Shown here piece after piece: positions 1 to 8,267 of a stretch of 38,387 bases of DNA (its first letter is position 1; every line of letters begins with the position of its first letter). The notes under the pieces were generated by a model. That model was not told where the DNA came from. It saw only the letters and a program-made list of their open reading frames with translations, and searched no databases. Source of the DNA: Bacillota bacterium (lineage in GTDB: Bacteria > Bacillota > Clostridia > Oscillospirales > Ruminococcaceae); the NCBI GenBank assembly GCA_023460035.1, contig JAEWRN010000020.1, positions 1-38,387 on the forward strand, given 5' to 3'. Both the position numbers and the translations under genes were made by a program.

Positions 1-1
1 G

Positions 2-76
2 CGCCGTAACGCTGCCATCGGCAATATCCCGCCCGCGGATTTGCGACGGCGCTTTTATCAGCAACTGGCGGCATAG
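2..76 (+). pseudogene. possible C-terminal tail of an IS3-type transposase (OrfB), cut by the window edge
   Basis: An open frame runs from the window edge to a TAG at 74-76 and reads RRNAAIGNIPPADLRRRFYQ followed by QLAA. The order arginine-rich stretch, A-I-G-N, P-x-x then a basic helix resembles the last residues of IS3/IS481-type integrase-core transposases (R-H-S-A-I-G-Y-x-x-P-x-E-F). Only 24 residues are visible and no catalytic DDE residue is included, so this is a tentative call. It gains a little weight because the opposite window edge carries the start of an IS3-type OrfA. I could not identify a convincing terminal inverted repeat after the stop codon. Confidence 0.3.
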
Positions 77-79
77 CCA

Positions 80-279
80 ACAACCCTGCGATATTCTATG
101 ATATCAGCCGATTGCACTACTTCTTTGCCTCCGAAAAATCGGGGAAGGCTCAATTCAGTTATCGATTGCGTGTGAAAGCTGGGCTGACAGGTTATGCGCA
201 GATTCATGGAAAGTATAATACCAGCGCCCGCGACAAGTTGTTATTGGATTTACTGTATATCTATGTCCCCCAAAATTAA
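80..279 (+). pseudogene. remnant of an undecaprenyl-phosphate sugar transferase (bacterial sugar transferase family)
   Basis: In the frame ending at TAA 277-279 the translation contains YRLRVKAGLTGYAQIHGKYN followed by TSARDKLLLDLLYI. This is the conserved C-terminal block of polyprenyl-phosphate glycosylphosphotransferases (WbaP/EpsE-like), membrane enzymes that start exopolysaccharide or capsule repeat synthesis by putting a sugar-1-phosphate on undecaprenyl phosphate. In intact members DLxYI is followed by roughly 30 more residues (ENYS-x-x-LDLK...); here it runs into YVPQN and a stop. The residues upstream of about position 140 do not match the family. No start codon or membrane segment is present. 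I read it as a decayed fragment, possibly cut by the element whose tail lies at 2-76. Confidence 0.6.
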
Positions 280-422
280 ACACATAAAGCTTGATGCAAT
301 AAACAGTAAAGTTTTTTGTATGGAGTATTTTTGAAATTTTTATGTAGCATATAAAAACCGTCGTCTTTATTTAACCGTTTTTTGTGTGTATCGTACTTTT
401 AATTCCGGCTTTTCATAAACAC
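280..422. other. AT-rich spacer without a recognisable gene
   Basis: This stretch between the sugar-transferase remnant and the lysine-operon promoter is clearly richer in A and T than the rest of the window. No ORF with a ribosome binding site or family resemblance was found. It is probably decayed DNA from the same accessory segment as the remnant upstream. Confidence 0.5.
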
Positions 423-451
423 TTGCATTTTTTATTGTTTTATGGTTTAAT
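423..451 (+). promoter_or_regulatory. sigma-A promoter of the lysine operon
   Basis: TTGCAT (423-428) is separated by 17 bp from TTTAAT (446-451). Transcription would begin near 458, just in front of the lysine riboswitch at 464, which supports the assignment. Confidence 0.65.
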
Positions 452-463
452 AGCACAAACAAA

Positions 464-619
464 AGATAGAGGCGCGGCAATCATTAGTAGCGGGGCAACA
501 AAACTGTTTCACAAACAGGCCACCGCAAAAGGGAAAGCCGCCGAAGGCCAGCAGGTGAAAGCTGGACCTGGGCGCACAGAGAACATCTGTGCGACTGTCG
601 CGTAAGCGGTGAGCTATCC
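464..619 (+). ncRNA. lysine riboswitch (L box)
   Basis: The region has the conserved L-box blocks in order: AGATAGAGGCGCGG at the 5' side, AGTAG, GGGAAAGCCGCCGAAGG in the middle, TGTGCGACTGTCGCGTAAGC, and the closing GTGAGCTATC that pairs with GATAG to form P1. The family (RF00168) binds L-lysine and controls lysine synthesis or uptake genes in Firmicutes. It lies between a sigma-A promoter and a Rho-independent terminator, directly upstream of dapA, so excess lysine is expected to end transcription before the seven-gene operon. Confidence 0.95.
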
Positions 620-684
620 AAAAGACCACAAAATGCTGCGGGGCAGTCAAGTGCGCCGTCCATGCAAACAACGTGTAATCTTTT

Positions 685-716
685 AAGGTGGCTGCGCCGT
701 GCAGCCATCTTTTTTG
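685..716 (+). terminator. riboswitch-controlled intrinsic terminator
   Basis: GGTGGCTGC (687-695) pairs with GCAGCCATC (701-709) over a short loop and is followed by six or more T residues. It is the expression platform of the lysine riboswitch, placed about 30 nt before the dapA start. Confidence 0.9.
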
Positions 717-742
717 TTATACCAACAGGGAGGTATGCTTGC

Positions 743-1645
743 ATGGAAAAGCACACAATTTTTGAAGGGGTCGCGACGGCCCTTATTACCCCGCTTAATG
801 AGGAACAGGTGAATTACGACGAGCTTGGCCGTTTGATTGACTGGCAGATTGCCGAGGGGGTCAATGGCCTTGTTATCTGCGGGACGACGGGCGAAAGCTC
901 CACGCTCTCCACCGAAGAGCACGAGCAGGTCATTGCCTATGCGGTGAAAAAAGTTGCGGGCCGTGTGCCGGTGATTGCCGGTACAGGTTCAAACAGCACG
1001 CGGGAGGCAATCGGGCTGACGAAATCCGCCTGCGAAGCGGGGGCCGACGCCGTTTTGTGCGTGACACCGTACTACAACAAAACCACCCAGCGCGGCCTTG
1101 TAAAGATGTACGAAGCCATTGCGGATGCCTCTACAAAGCCGGTCATTCTGTACAATGTGCCTTCGCGCACCGGGGTCAACATTGAACCCGAAACCTACTT
1201 AGAGCTTTCGCGCCACCCACAGATCACCGCCATCAAAGAGGCCAACGGTGACATTGCAAAAATCGTCAAAACGATGTCGCTGGTAGAAGGCAGCCTTGAT
1301 TTGTATTCCGGCAACGACGACCAAATTGTCCCGCTGCTGGCAATGGGGGGCAAGGGCGTTATTTCGGTGCTGTCCAACGTGGTGCCCCGCAAAACCGCAG
1401 AGCTGTGCCGCCGCTTTTTTGCCGGTGATTTTGCGGGCAGCCGCCGGTTGCAGTACGAGCTGCTGCCGCTGATCAATGCCTTGTTCTCAGAGGTCAACCC
1501 CATCCCGGTCAAGGCGGGTATGGCAAAGATGGGCTTTTGCGAAAACTACCTGCGTCTGCCGCTGGTGCCGATGGACGAGCAAAAGGCAGAGGTGCTGTAC
1601 GGTTTCATGCGTCAGCAGGGTTGCTTTGAGGGGGTGCAGGCGTGA
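743..1645 (+). CDS. dapA: 4-hydroxy-tetrahydrodipicolinate synthase
   Basis: DapA condenses pyruvate with L-aspartate semialdehyde, the first committed step of the diaminopimelate/lysine pathway, in the cytoplasm. The 300-residue product has the family length and TIM-barrel motifs: CGTTGES (Thr48/49), VTPYYN, the proton-relay tyrosine in LYNVPSRTG (Tyr137), and the Schiff-base lysine in AIKEANGD (Lys165). The ATG at 743 is preferred over an upstream in-frame ATG at 662 because GGGAGGT (728-734) sits 8 nt before it and because the longer form would begin inside the terminator region. It is the first gene of the lysine operon and overlaps dapB by 4 nt. Expression should be controlled by the lysine riboswitch upstream. 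Confidence 0.97.
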   Translation: MEKHTIFEGVATALITPLNEEQVNYDELGRLIDWQIAEGVNGLVICGTTGESSTLSTEEHEQVIAYAVKKVAGRVPVIAGTGSNSTREAIGLTKSACEAGADAVLCVTPYYNKTTQRGLVKMYEAIADASTKPVILYNVPSRTGVNIEPETYLELSRHPQITAIKEANGDIAKIVKTMSLVEGSLDLYSGNDDQIVPLLAMGGKGVISVLSNVVPRKTAELCRRFFAGDFAGSRRLQYELLPLINALFSEVNPIPVKAGMAKMGFCENYLRLPLVPMDEQKAEVLYGFMRQQGCFEGVQA

Positions 1646-2391
1646 AGATTATATTACATGGTGCCGCGGGTCACATGGGCAAAGTAGCAACAGGCGTGCT
1701 GCAAAGCGGCTACGCCGGCGCACAACTGGTTGTCGCGGTGGATGCCCACGCACCGGGGGCAGAAGGTATTTTGCAGTCGCTGGGTGAATATACAGGGCCC
1801 GCCGATTGTCTGATCGATTTTTCGCACCACAGCACAGCGGGGGCTATTTGCGACTACGCGGTGGCGCGCGGGCTGCCCTGTGTGATTGCCACAACGGGCC
1901 ATACCCAGCAAGAGCTGGCACTATTGCAGCAGGCTTCGAAAAGCATCCCGGTATTCTTGTCGGCCAATATGTCGATTGGCATTGCGGTGCTGGCTGAATT
2001 TGCAAAGCAGGCGGCGGCCATGCTGCCGGACGCCGACATTGAAATTGTGGAAACACACCACAACCGCAAGCTGGATGCCCCCAGCGGCACGGCCCTGTTA
2101 TTGGCCGACGCGGTAAAAGAGGCGCGCGGCAATGTGCCGCTGGTCTGCGGGCGCAGCGGCCAGCAAAAACGCACGCCGGGCGAAATAGGTATTCACTCGC
2201 TGCGCATGGGCAACATTGTGGGTACCCATGAAGTGCATTTGTGCACCGACACCCAGACGATTACCCTGCGGCACGAAGCGCATGACCGTGCGCTGTTTGC
2301 AGAGGGCGCCGTGCGGGCAGCCGAATTCCTTGTGGGCAAACCTGCCGGGATGTACAACATGCAGGATTTATTTCAAAAAACAAGTATCTGA
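1642..2391 (+). CDS. dapB: 4-hydroxy-tetrahydrodipicolinate reductase
   Basis: DapB reduces the DapA product to tetrahydrodipicolinate with NAD(P)H. The 249-residue protein begins with a Rossmann dinucleotide motif HGAAGHMGK (residues 6-14) and contains the catalytic block VETHHNRKLDAPSGTA with His139/His140 and Lys143, as expected for the family. The start is a GTG at 1642 that overlaps the dapA stop in a GTGA arrangement, which suggests translational coupling. The length is close to that of bacterial DapB proteins. It lies second in the riboswitch-controlled operon, followed after 9 nt by the aspartokinase gene. Confidence 0.96.
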   Translation: MKIILHGAAGHMGKVATGVLQSGYAGAQLVVAVDAHAPGAEGILQSLGEYTGPADCLIDFSHHSTAGAICDYAVARGLPCVIATTGHTQQELALLQQASKSIPVFLSANMSIGIAVLAEFAKQAAAMLPDADIEIVETHHNRKLDAPSGTALLLADAVKEARGNVPLVCGRSGQQKRTPGEIGIHSLRMGNIVGTHEVHLCTDTQTITLRHEAHDRALFAEGAVRAAEFLVGKPAGMYNMQDLFQKTSI

Positions 2392-2400
2392 GGGAGCAGC

Positions 2401-3717
2401 ATGAGCAAAAAGGTAGCAAAATTTGGGGGCACTTCACTGGCGGATGCAGCGGCATTTAAGCGGGTGGCAGCCATTATTGCGGCGGACCCCGCGCGGCGTT
2501 ATATTGTGGCTTCGGCACCCGGCAAGCGGTTTGACGGTGATGAAAAGGTGACCGACCTTTTATACCGCTGTTATGACCTTGCCGCGCAAGGGCAAGACCC
2601 GGCACCGGTTTTTGCGCAGATTTCTCACCGGTACGAAGAAATTGCCGCAGGCCTTGGCATCGCGTTCCCGCTGGCGGGTGACTTACAGATTATTTTGCAA
2701 AACACCAAAGCGGCCCCGCAGCGCGATTACCTTGCAAGCCGCGGCGAGTACCTGAATTCCAAACTGCTTGCCGCGTATTTGGGGTTTGCGTTTTTAGACC
2801 CGGCAGAGGGCATCTTTTTTGACGAAACGGGTAATTTAGACGAGGCCAAAACCTACGCGGCGCTGCCGGCGCTGCTGGGGGCCGGGCCGGTGGTCGTGGC
2901 GGGTTTTTACGGTTGCGGGGCCGATGGGCAGATTTGTACCTTTAGCCGCGGCGGCTCGGATGTGACCGGTGCCATTGTGGCCCGCGCAGTGCAGGCGGAT
3001 TTGTATGAAAACTGGACGGATGTTTCCGGCATGCTGATGGCTGACCCGCGCTGTGTCAAAGACCCCGAAACCATCGGGATCATTTCGTACACCGAGCTGC
3101 GCGAGCTGACCTACATGGGCGCCACGGTGCTGCACGACGAGGCGGTGTTCCCCGTGCGCACGGCGGGTATCCCCATCAATATCCGCAATACCGGCCGCCC
3201 GGCCGATGCCGGCACGCTGATTGTCGCGCAGGTGCCGGAGGATTGCCCCCCTTACATCATTACCGGGGTGGCGGGCCGCAAGGGCTTCGCGTCCATCACG
3301 GTAGAAAAAGACCGCATGAACGCCGAACTTGGTTTTGGCCGCAAGGTGCTTGCGGTGCTGGAAGAGCGCGGTATTTCATTTGAACATCTGCCCACCGGCA
3401 TCGACACCTTGTCGGTGTTGCTGGCGCAAAAGGATATTGACGACAAAAAAGACGAGCTGGTTTCCAGCTTGATGCAGGCGGTCAACCCGGACAGCGTGTC
3501 GATTGAAAGCGGCATTGCGCTGGTTGCAGTCGTGGGCCGCGGCATGGTGCGGGAGATTGGCGTCGCGGGCCGCATGCTAACGGCTGTGGCCACGGCGGGC
3601 ATCAACCTTAAAATGATCGACCAGGGCTCCAGTGAGCTGAATATTATTATCGGGGTCGCAGAGCAGGATTATGAAAAGGCAATCAATGCGATCTACCACG
3701 AGTTTGTCAAACAATAG
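2401..3717 (+). CDS. lysC: aspartate kinase with C-terminal ACT domains
   Basis: Aspartokinase phosphorylates L-aspartate, the entry reaction to lysine, threonine and methionine synthesis. The 438-residue protein starts with VAKFGGTSLAD (kinase motif, residues 5-15), has the SRGGSDVTGA block near residue 185 and the ENWTDVSGMLMADPR block near 205. The last 140 or so residues contain two ACT-like modules (VAGRKGFASITVEKD and ALVAVVGRGMVREIG), the usual site of feedback control by an amino acid. Its place in a lysine-riboswitch operon suggests a lysine-specific isoenzyme, but the feedback ligand cannot be read from sequence alone. A GGGAGC ribosome binding site lies just upstream of the ATG. 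Confidence 0.93.
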   Translation: MSKKVAKFGGTSLADAAAFKRVAAIIAADPARRYIVASAPGKRFDGDEKVTDLLYRCYDLAAQGQDPAPVFAQISHRYEEIAAGLGIAFPLAGDLQIILQNTKAAPQRDYLASRGEYLNSKLLAAYLGFAFLDPAEGIFFDETGNLDEAKTYAALPALLGAGPVVVAGFYGCGADGQICTFSRGGSDVTGAIVARAVQADLYENWTDVSGMLMADPRCVKDPETIGIISYTELRELTYMGATVLHDEAVFPVRTAGIPINIRNTGRPADAGTLIVAQVPEDCPPYIITGVAGRKGFASITVEKDRMNAELGFGRKVLAVLEERGISFEHLPTGIDTLSVLLAQKDIDDKKDELVSSLMQAVNPDSVSIESGIALVAVVGRGMVREIGVAGRMLTAVATAGINLKMIDQGSSELNIIIGVAEQDYEKAINAIYHEFVKQ

Positions 3718-3737
3718 TGAAAAGGCAGGGATGAGAA

Positions 3738-5033
3738 ATGATTTGTGAAAACCTTGGCGTGAATGCCGCAGGGCACCTGACATTTGGCGGGCAGGACACG
3801 CTGTCGCTTGCCGCACAGTATGGCACACCGCTGTACCTGATGGACGAAGACCGCATTCGGGCCAACTGCCGGCGCTACCGCACGGCGATGCAAAGCGAAT
3901 TTGGGCCGGATGCTTTACCGCTTTACGCCAGCAAGGCCGCCAGCTTTAAGGCCATTTACAAAATTGCCGCCGAAGAAGGGATCGGGGTTGATGTGGTTTC
4001 GCAGGGCGAAATTTACACGGCGCTGAAAGCCGGCTTCCCGCTGGAGAATGCCTATTTTCACTCGAACAATAAAACCGATGAAGACGTTGCGTTTGCAATG
4101 GAGCACGGGGTCGGCTATTTTGTGGTCGATTGCACCGAAGAGTTGGATGCCATCGAAGCCCTTGCCGCAAAGTGCGGTATGCGCCAAAAGGTATTGCTGC
4201 GGCTGACACCGGGTATTGACCCCCACACCTATGAGGCGGTTGCCACCGGCAAGGTGGATTCGAAGTTCGGCTCTGCCATTGAAACCGGGCAGGCAGCTGA
4301 AATTACGGCGCACTGCCTGTCGCTGCCCCATGTGGAACTGACTGGCATACACTGCCACCTTGGCTCACAGCTGTTTGATGCCGAAACCTACAAGCGCAGC
4401 GCAAAGATCATGATGACCTTTTTGGCACAGATGAAACAGCAGCACGGGTACGAGGCCCGGCAGCTGGACCTTGGCGGCGGCTTTGGGGTGCGGTACACAG
4501 ACGAAGACCCCGTGCTGGATGTGCAGGCGACAATCGGCGAGCTTGCCGGGGTTATCCGTGCCCTTGCGGCAGAGCTTGGCATTGCCATGCCGGCCATTCG
4601 CATGGAGCCGGGTCGCAGCATCGTGGCCGACGCGGGCATGACGCTGTACACCGCGGGGTCACTCAAACGCATTACGGGGTACAAAAACTATGTGTCAATC
4701 GACGGCGGCATGACCGATAACCCCCGCTTTGCGCTGTATGGTTCGCGCTACACGCTGTACAACGCGGGCAAAATAAACGAGCCGCAGGCGCTGGTGGCCG
4801 ATGTGGTGGGCCGCTGCTGCGAAAGCGGTGACATCATTCAAAAAAAAGTGCCGCTGCCGGCAACGGTGCGCGGCGATACCATTGCGGTTTTGACAACAGG
4901 GGCGTACAATTATTCTATGGCGTCCAACTACAACCGCATTGGGCGGCCGCCCATTGTGCTGCTTTCACAGGGTACCAGCAGGGTGGCGGTCAAGCGCGAA
5001 TCGTTGGATGACCTGATTGCCAACGACATCTGA
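3738..5033 (+). CDS. lysA: diaminopimelate decarboxylase
   Basis: LysA is the last enzyme of the pathway: it decarboxylates meso-diaminopimelate to L-lysine using pyridoxal phosphate. The 431-residue protein is a fold-type III PLP enzyme. The PLP lysine is in PLYASKAASF (Lys66), where YAVKAN is more usual. Other family blocks are HCHLGSQLFD, LDLGGGFGVRY, RMEPGRSIVADAG (phosphate binding) and the catalytic cysteine region GRCCESGDII, followed by GAYNYSMASNYN. The gene sits in the middle of the operon, 20 nt after lysC and 17 nt before asd. The substitution beside the PLP lysine is unusual but conservative in a known variable position. Confidence 0.95.
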   Translation: MICENLGVNAAGHLTFGGQDTLSLAAQYGTPLYLMDEDRIRANCRRYRTAMQSEFGPDALPLYASKAASFKAIYKIAAEEGIGVDVVSQGEIYTALKAGFPLENAYFHSNNKTDEDVAFAMEHGVGYFVVDCTEELDAIEALAAKCGMRQKVLLRLTPGIDPHTYEAVATGKVDSKFGSAIETGQAAEITAHCLSLPHVELTGIHCHLGSQLFDAETYKRSAKIMMTFLAQMKQQHGYEARQLDLGGGFGVRYTDEDPVLDVQATIGELAGVIRALAAELGIAMPAIRMEPGRSIVADAGMTLYTAGSLKRITGYKNYVSIDGGMTDNPRFALYGSRYTLYNAGKINEPQALVADVVGRCCESGDIIQKKVPLPATVRGDTIAVLTTGAYNYSMASNYNRIGRPPIVLLSQGTSRVAVKRESLDDLIANDI

Positions 5034-5050
5034 AAGAGGGGTATTTTACA

Positions 5051-6145
5051 ATGCAGCAAAAAATTCGGGCCGGCATAATTGGCGCGACGGGGATGGTGGG
5101 GCAGCGCTTTTTAACACTGCTCGCCGAGCACCCTTATTTTGAAGTGACGGCACTGATGGGCTCTGGGCGTTCGGCAGGCAAACCGTATGCCGAAGCGGTG
5201 CAGGGCCGCTGGAAAATTGACGTGCCAATGCCGGGGAAGTTTGCAGATATGGTGGTGCGGGATGCCGCCGATGTTGCCGGCAACGCAAAGCTGGTGGATA
5301 TGGTGTTTTGCGCGGTCAACATGAAAAAAGACGAGATTTTGGCGTTGGAAGAAGCCTACGCCAAAGCCGAACTGCCGGTCATCTCGAACAACTCTGCCAA
5401 CCGCAGCACCCCGGATGTGCCGATGGTCATACCGGAAATCAACCCGGAGCACCTTTCGGTGATTTTAGAGCAGAAAAAACGCCTTGGCACAAAACGCGGG
5501 TTCATCGCGGTCAAGCCGAACTGCTCCATTCAGTCGTACGTGCCCATGCTGACGCCGCTGCTGCAATACGAGCCGACCGAAGTGGTGGTCTCCACCTATC
5601 AAGCCATTTCCGGTGCGGGCAAGACCTTTAACGAGTGGGGCGAGATGATTGGCAACATCATCCCGCTGATCCCGGGCGAAGAAGAAAAGAGCGAAAAAGA
5701 GCCGCTGCGCATCTGGGGCAAGCTGAAGGGCGATAAAATTGTGCCCGCAACGCTGCCCAAAATTACGACGCAGTGCATCCGCGTGCCGGTGGTGGACGGC
5801 CACACGGCAACGGTGTTTGTGAAATTTAAAAACAAACCCAGCAAAGAGCAGATTCTCGCCGCATGGCGTGACTTTAAGGGCATGCCGCAGATTCTGGGCC
5901 TGCCCAGTGCCCCGGCGCAGTTTGTGACATATATGGAAGAGCCGGACCGCCCGCAGGTATTGCTGGACCGCGATATTTACGGCGGCATGGGTGTCACGGC
6001 CGGCCGCCTGCGCGAGGACAGCATTTTTGATTACAAGTTTGTGGGCCTGTCGCACAATACGCTGCGCGGGGCCGCCGGCGGCGGGGTGCTGATTGCCGAG
6101 CTGCTGTACAAGCTGGGGTACCTGGATTTGCCTGAGGAGGGCTAA
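5051..6145 (+). CDS. asd: aspartate-semialdehyde dehydrogenase, archaeal/fungal-like class
   Basis: This enzyme reduces aspartyl phosphate to aspartate semialdehyde with NADPH, bridging LysC and DapA. The 364-residue product begins with a nucleotide-binding motif IIGATGMVGQRF (residues 9-20), has the catalytic cysteine in VKPNCSIQSY (Cys158) and the catalytic histidine in VPVVDGHTATVF (His251). The sequence style (GMVGQRF at the N-terminus, SNNSANR, a long insert around EEEKSEKEPLRIWGKL) resembles the archaeal/eukaryotic branch of the family rather than the E. coli type; this is judged from motif memory, not from a tree. RBS and spacing are normal and the next gene starts one base after the stop codon. 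Confidence 0.95.
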   Translation: MQQKIRAGIIGATGMVGQRFLTLLAEHPYFEVTALMGSGRSAGKPYAEAVQGRWKIDVPMPGKFADMVVRDAADVAGNAKLVDMVFCAVNMKKDEILALEEAYAKAELPVISNNSANRSTPDVPMVIPEINPEHLSVILEQKKRLGTKRGFIAVKPNCSIQSYVPMLTPLLQYEPTEVVVSTYQAISGAGKTFNEWGEMIGNIIPLIPGEEEKSEKEPLRIWGKLKGDKIVPATLPKITTQCIRVPVVDGHTATVFVKFKNKPSKEQILAAWRDFKGMPQILGLPSAPAQFVTYMEEPDRPQVLLDRDIYGGMGVTAGRLREDSIFDYKFVGLSHNTLRGAAGGGVLIAELLYKLGYLDLPEEG

Positions 6146-6146
6146 C

Positions 6147-7004
6147 ATGAAAATTGCGTTTACCAAGATGCACGGCATCGGCAATGATTATATTTATGTC
6201 AACTGTATGGATGGGGAATGGGACAACTACAAAGAGCTTGCAATCGCCATGTCCCCGCGCCGCTTTTCGGTTGGGTCCGACGGGCTGATTGCCATCTGCC
6301 CTTCGGCGGTGGCGGACGCGAAAATGCGCATGTTTAACCTGGACGGCAGCGAGGGCAAAATGTGCGGCAACGGCATTCGGTGTGTGGGTAAGTACCTGTA
6401 TGACAACAAGCTGGTTGACAAAACCACAATTACGGTGGAAACGTTGAGCGGCATTAAAACACTGAAGCTGTTTGCCCAAAAAGGCAAGGTGCAAACCGTG
6501 TCGGTCGACATGGGCACCGCCGAGCTTGCCCCGCGCAAGATCCCCATTTTGGCAGATGGTGAACGCTTTGTAAACGAGCCCTATACCGTGGGCGGCAAAG
6601 AATACCGCCTGACCTGTGTGTCGATGGGCAACCCCCACGCGGTGGTGTTTGTAGACGACACCGAAAGCCTGCCGCTGCAAAATATCGGCCCGCAGTTTGA
6701 GTATGCGCCGCTGTTCCCCGAGCAGGTGAACACCGAGTTTATTAAAGTACTGGGGCCGCAGCGGTTGCAGATGCGCGTGTGGGAGCGCGGCAGCGGTGAG
6801 ACCTATGCCTGCGGCACCGGGGCCTGTGCCGCTGCGGTGGCGGCAATTTTGAATGGGTATTGTGCGTTTGACACGCCGATTACGGTAAAGCTGGTGGGGG
6901 GCGATTTGACCATCCAGTGCACCCCCGATTTTAAGGTGACGATGACCGGCAGTGCCACCAAGGCTTATGAAGGAGTTTATGAATATGAAGATTCAGCTGA
7001 ATGA
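6147..7004 (+). CDS. dapF: diaminopimelate epimerase
   Basis: DapF converts LL-diaminopimelate to the meso form, which feeds both LysA and peptidoglycan synthesis. The 285-residue protein has the two catalytic cysteines in their standard contexts: KMCGNGIRC (Cys73) and YACGTGACAA (Cys222). The N-terminus FTKMHGIGNDYIYV is typical. A longer in-frame reading from 6093 would overlap asd; the ATG at 6147 has GAGGAGG (6134-6140) six bases upstream and gives the family length. In the DapL pathway the aminotransferase makes LL-DAP, so DapF is required next, and the dapF-dapL adjacency fits. Confidence 0.97.
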   Translation: MKIAFTKMHGIGNDYIYVNCMDGEWDNYKELAIAMSPRRFSVGSDGLIAICPSAVADAKMRMFNLDGSEGKMCGNGIRCVGKYLYDNKLVDKTTITVETLSGIKTLKLFAQKGKVQTVSVDMGTAELAPRKIPILADGERFVNEPYTVGGKEYRLTCVSMGNPHAVVFVDDTESLPLQNIGPQFEYAPLFPEQVNTEFIKVLGPQRLQMRVWERGSGETYACGTGACAAAVAAILNGYCAFDTPITVKLVGGDLTIQCTPDFKVTMTGSATKAYEGVYEYEDSAE

Positions 7005-8166
7005 CAACTACCGCAATTTAAAAGAGAGCTATTTGTTTTCTGAAATTGCGAAGCGGGTTTCGGCCTATGCGGCAGACCACCCAAACAACAAAATCATCCG
7101 GCTGGGCATTGGCGATGTGACGCTGCCGCTGACACCGACCGTCATCACCGCAATGGAAAAGGCCGTGGGCGAGATGGCCGTGCAGGAGACGTTCCGCGGG
7201 TACCCGCCTGAATCCGGGTTTGACTTTACCCGCAAAGCGGTGGCGGATTACTATGCACGCCGCGGCACCAGCGTGCGCACCAGCGAAATTTTTATTTCAG
7301 ACGGCGCAAAGTCGGACTGCGGCAACCTCACCGATATTTTGGGCGATAACCCCGTACTCATCCCCGACCCGGTGTACCCGGTGTACCTCGACAGCAACAT
7401 CATGTGCGGGCGCAAGGTGACCTTTTTGCCCAGCGGGGTCGAAAATGGCTTTTTGCCGATGCCAAACGGCATTTCGGGCGAGGGCTTTGTGATTTACCTG
7501 TGCTCGCCCAACAACCCCACCGGCGCGGTGTATGACAAACAGCAGCTTGCGGCGTGGGTGGAGTTTGCCCGGCGCACCGGTTCGCTGATTTTGTTTGACG
7601 CGGCGTACGAAGCCTTTATTGTGGGCGATTACCCGCACAGCATTTTTGAAATTGAGGGCGCGCGCGAATGTGCCATTGAAATTTGCAGTTTTTCTAAAAC
7701 CGCCGGGTTTACCGGTACCCGCTGCTCGTGGACCGTCGTGCCCGAAGAGCTGAAAGCGGGCGGCGTTTCGCTGCGCAACATGTGGGAGCGGCGACAGGCC
7801 ACCAAGTTTAACGGGGTGCCGTACATTGTGCAGCGCGCCGCCGAAGCGGCCCTGGCCGAGCAGGGCATTGCCGAATGCCGCGGCCTGATTACTTATTATA
7901 TGGAAAACGCAAAGCTGATTGCCGGGCTGTTGCAACGCAAGGGTATCTTTTTCACCGGCGGCCAGTCGTCGCCCTATTTGTGGTTGCGCTGCCCCGGCGG
8001 CATGGACTCTTGGACATTTTTTGACTACCTGCTGCAAAAGGCCGAGGTGGTCGGCACGCCGGGCAGCGGCTTTGGCAGCTGTGGCGAAGGGTTTTTCCGC
8101 CTGACGGCGTTTGGCTCGCACGAGGGCACGGCAGAAGCCGTAGCGCGGCTGGAAAAACTGCTGTAA
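6985..8166 (+). CDS. dapL: LL-diaminopimelate aminotransferase
   Basis: DapL transfers the amino group of glutamate onto tetrahydrodipicolinate in one step, bypassing the succinylase or acetylase branches (DapD/DapC/DapE). The 393-residue protein is a class I/II PLP aminotransferase. Visible blocks are NYRNLKESYLFSEI at the N-terminus, RLGIGDVTLPLTP, FISDGAKSD, CSPNNPTGAVY and the PLP lysine in CSFSKTAGFTGTR (Lys238). Length and N-terminus agree with plant, chlamydial and clostridial DapL. Two in-frame ATGs (6979 and 6985) follow AGGAG at 6971-6975; 6985 has the better spacing. The gene overlaps the end of dapF by 20 nt and closes the operon. Confidence 0.94.
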   Translation: MKIQLNDNYRNLKESYLFSEIAKRVSAYAADHPNNKIIRLGIGDVTLPLTPTVITAMEKAVGEMAVQETFRGYPPESGFDFTRKAVADYYARRGTSVRTSEIFISDGAKSDCGNLTDILGDNPVLIPDPVYPVYLDSNIMCGRKVTFLPSGVENGFLPMPNGISGEGFVIYLCSPNNPTGAVYDKQQLAAWVEFARRTGSLILFDAAYEAFIVGDYPHSIFEIEGARECAIEICSFSKTAGFTGTRCSWTVVPEELKAGGVSLRNMWERRQATKFNGVPYIVQRAAEAALAEQGIAECRGLITYYMENAKLIAGLLQRKGIFFTGGQSSPYLWLRCPGGMDSWTFFDYLLQKAEVVGTPGSGFGSCGEGFFRLTAFGSHEGTAEAVARLEKLL

Positions 8167-8196
8167 CCCCCAATATATTAAGCAAATAGAACAAAT

Positions 8197-8250
8197 AACA
8201 CGCACCCCCGTGCGGGCCAATTTGGCCCACACGGGGGTGCGTGTTTGTAT
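8197..8250. terminator. bidirectional terminator between dapL and the LevR-like gene
   Basis: AACACGCACCCCCGTG and GGGCC on the 5' side pair with GGCCC and CACGGGGGTGCGTGTT on the 3' side, with one mismatched position and a small AATTT loop, giving about 21 base pairs. T-rich sequence follows on the plus strand and A-rich sequence precedes it, so it can serve both convergent transcripts. Confidence 0.85.
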
Positions 8251-8267
8251 TAGCCCGGCCTTGCAGG

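Noticed and set aside
5465..6680. Long minus-strand frames opposite asd and dapF
   Set aside because: Both plus-strand genes have complete catalytic residues; the opposite frames show low-complexity His/Arg/Gly-rich translations typical of shadows.
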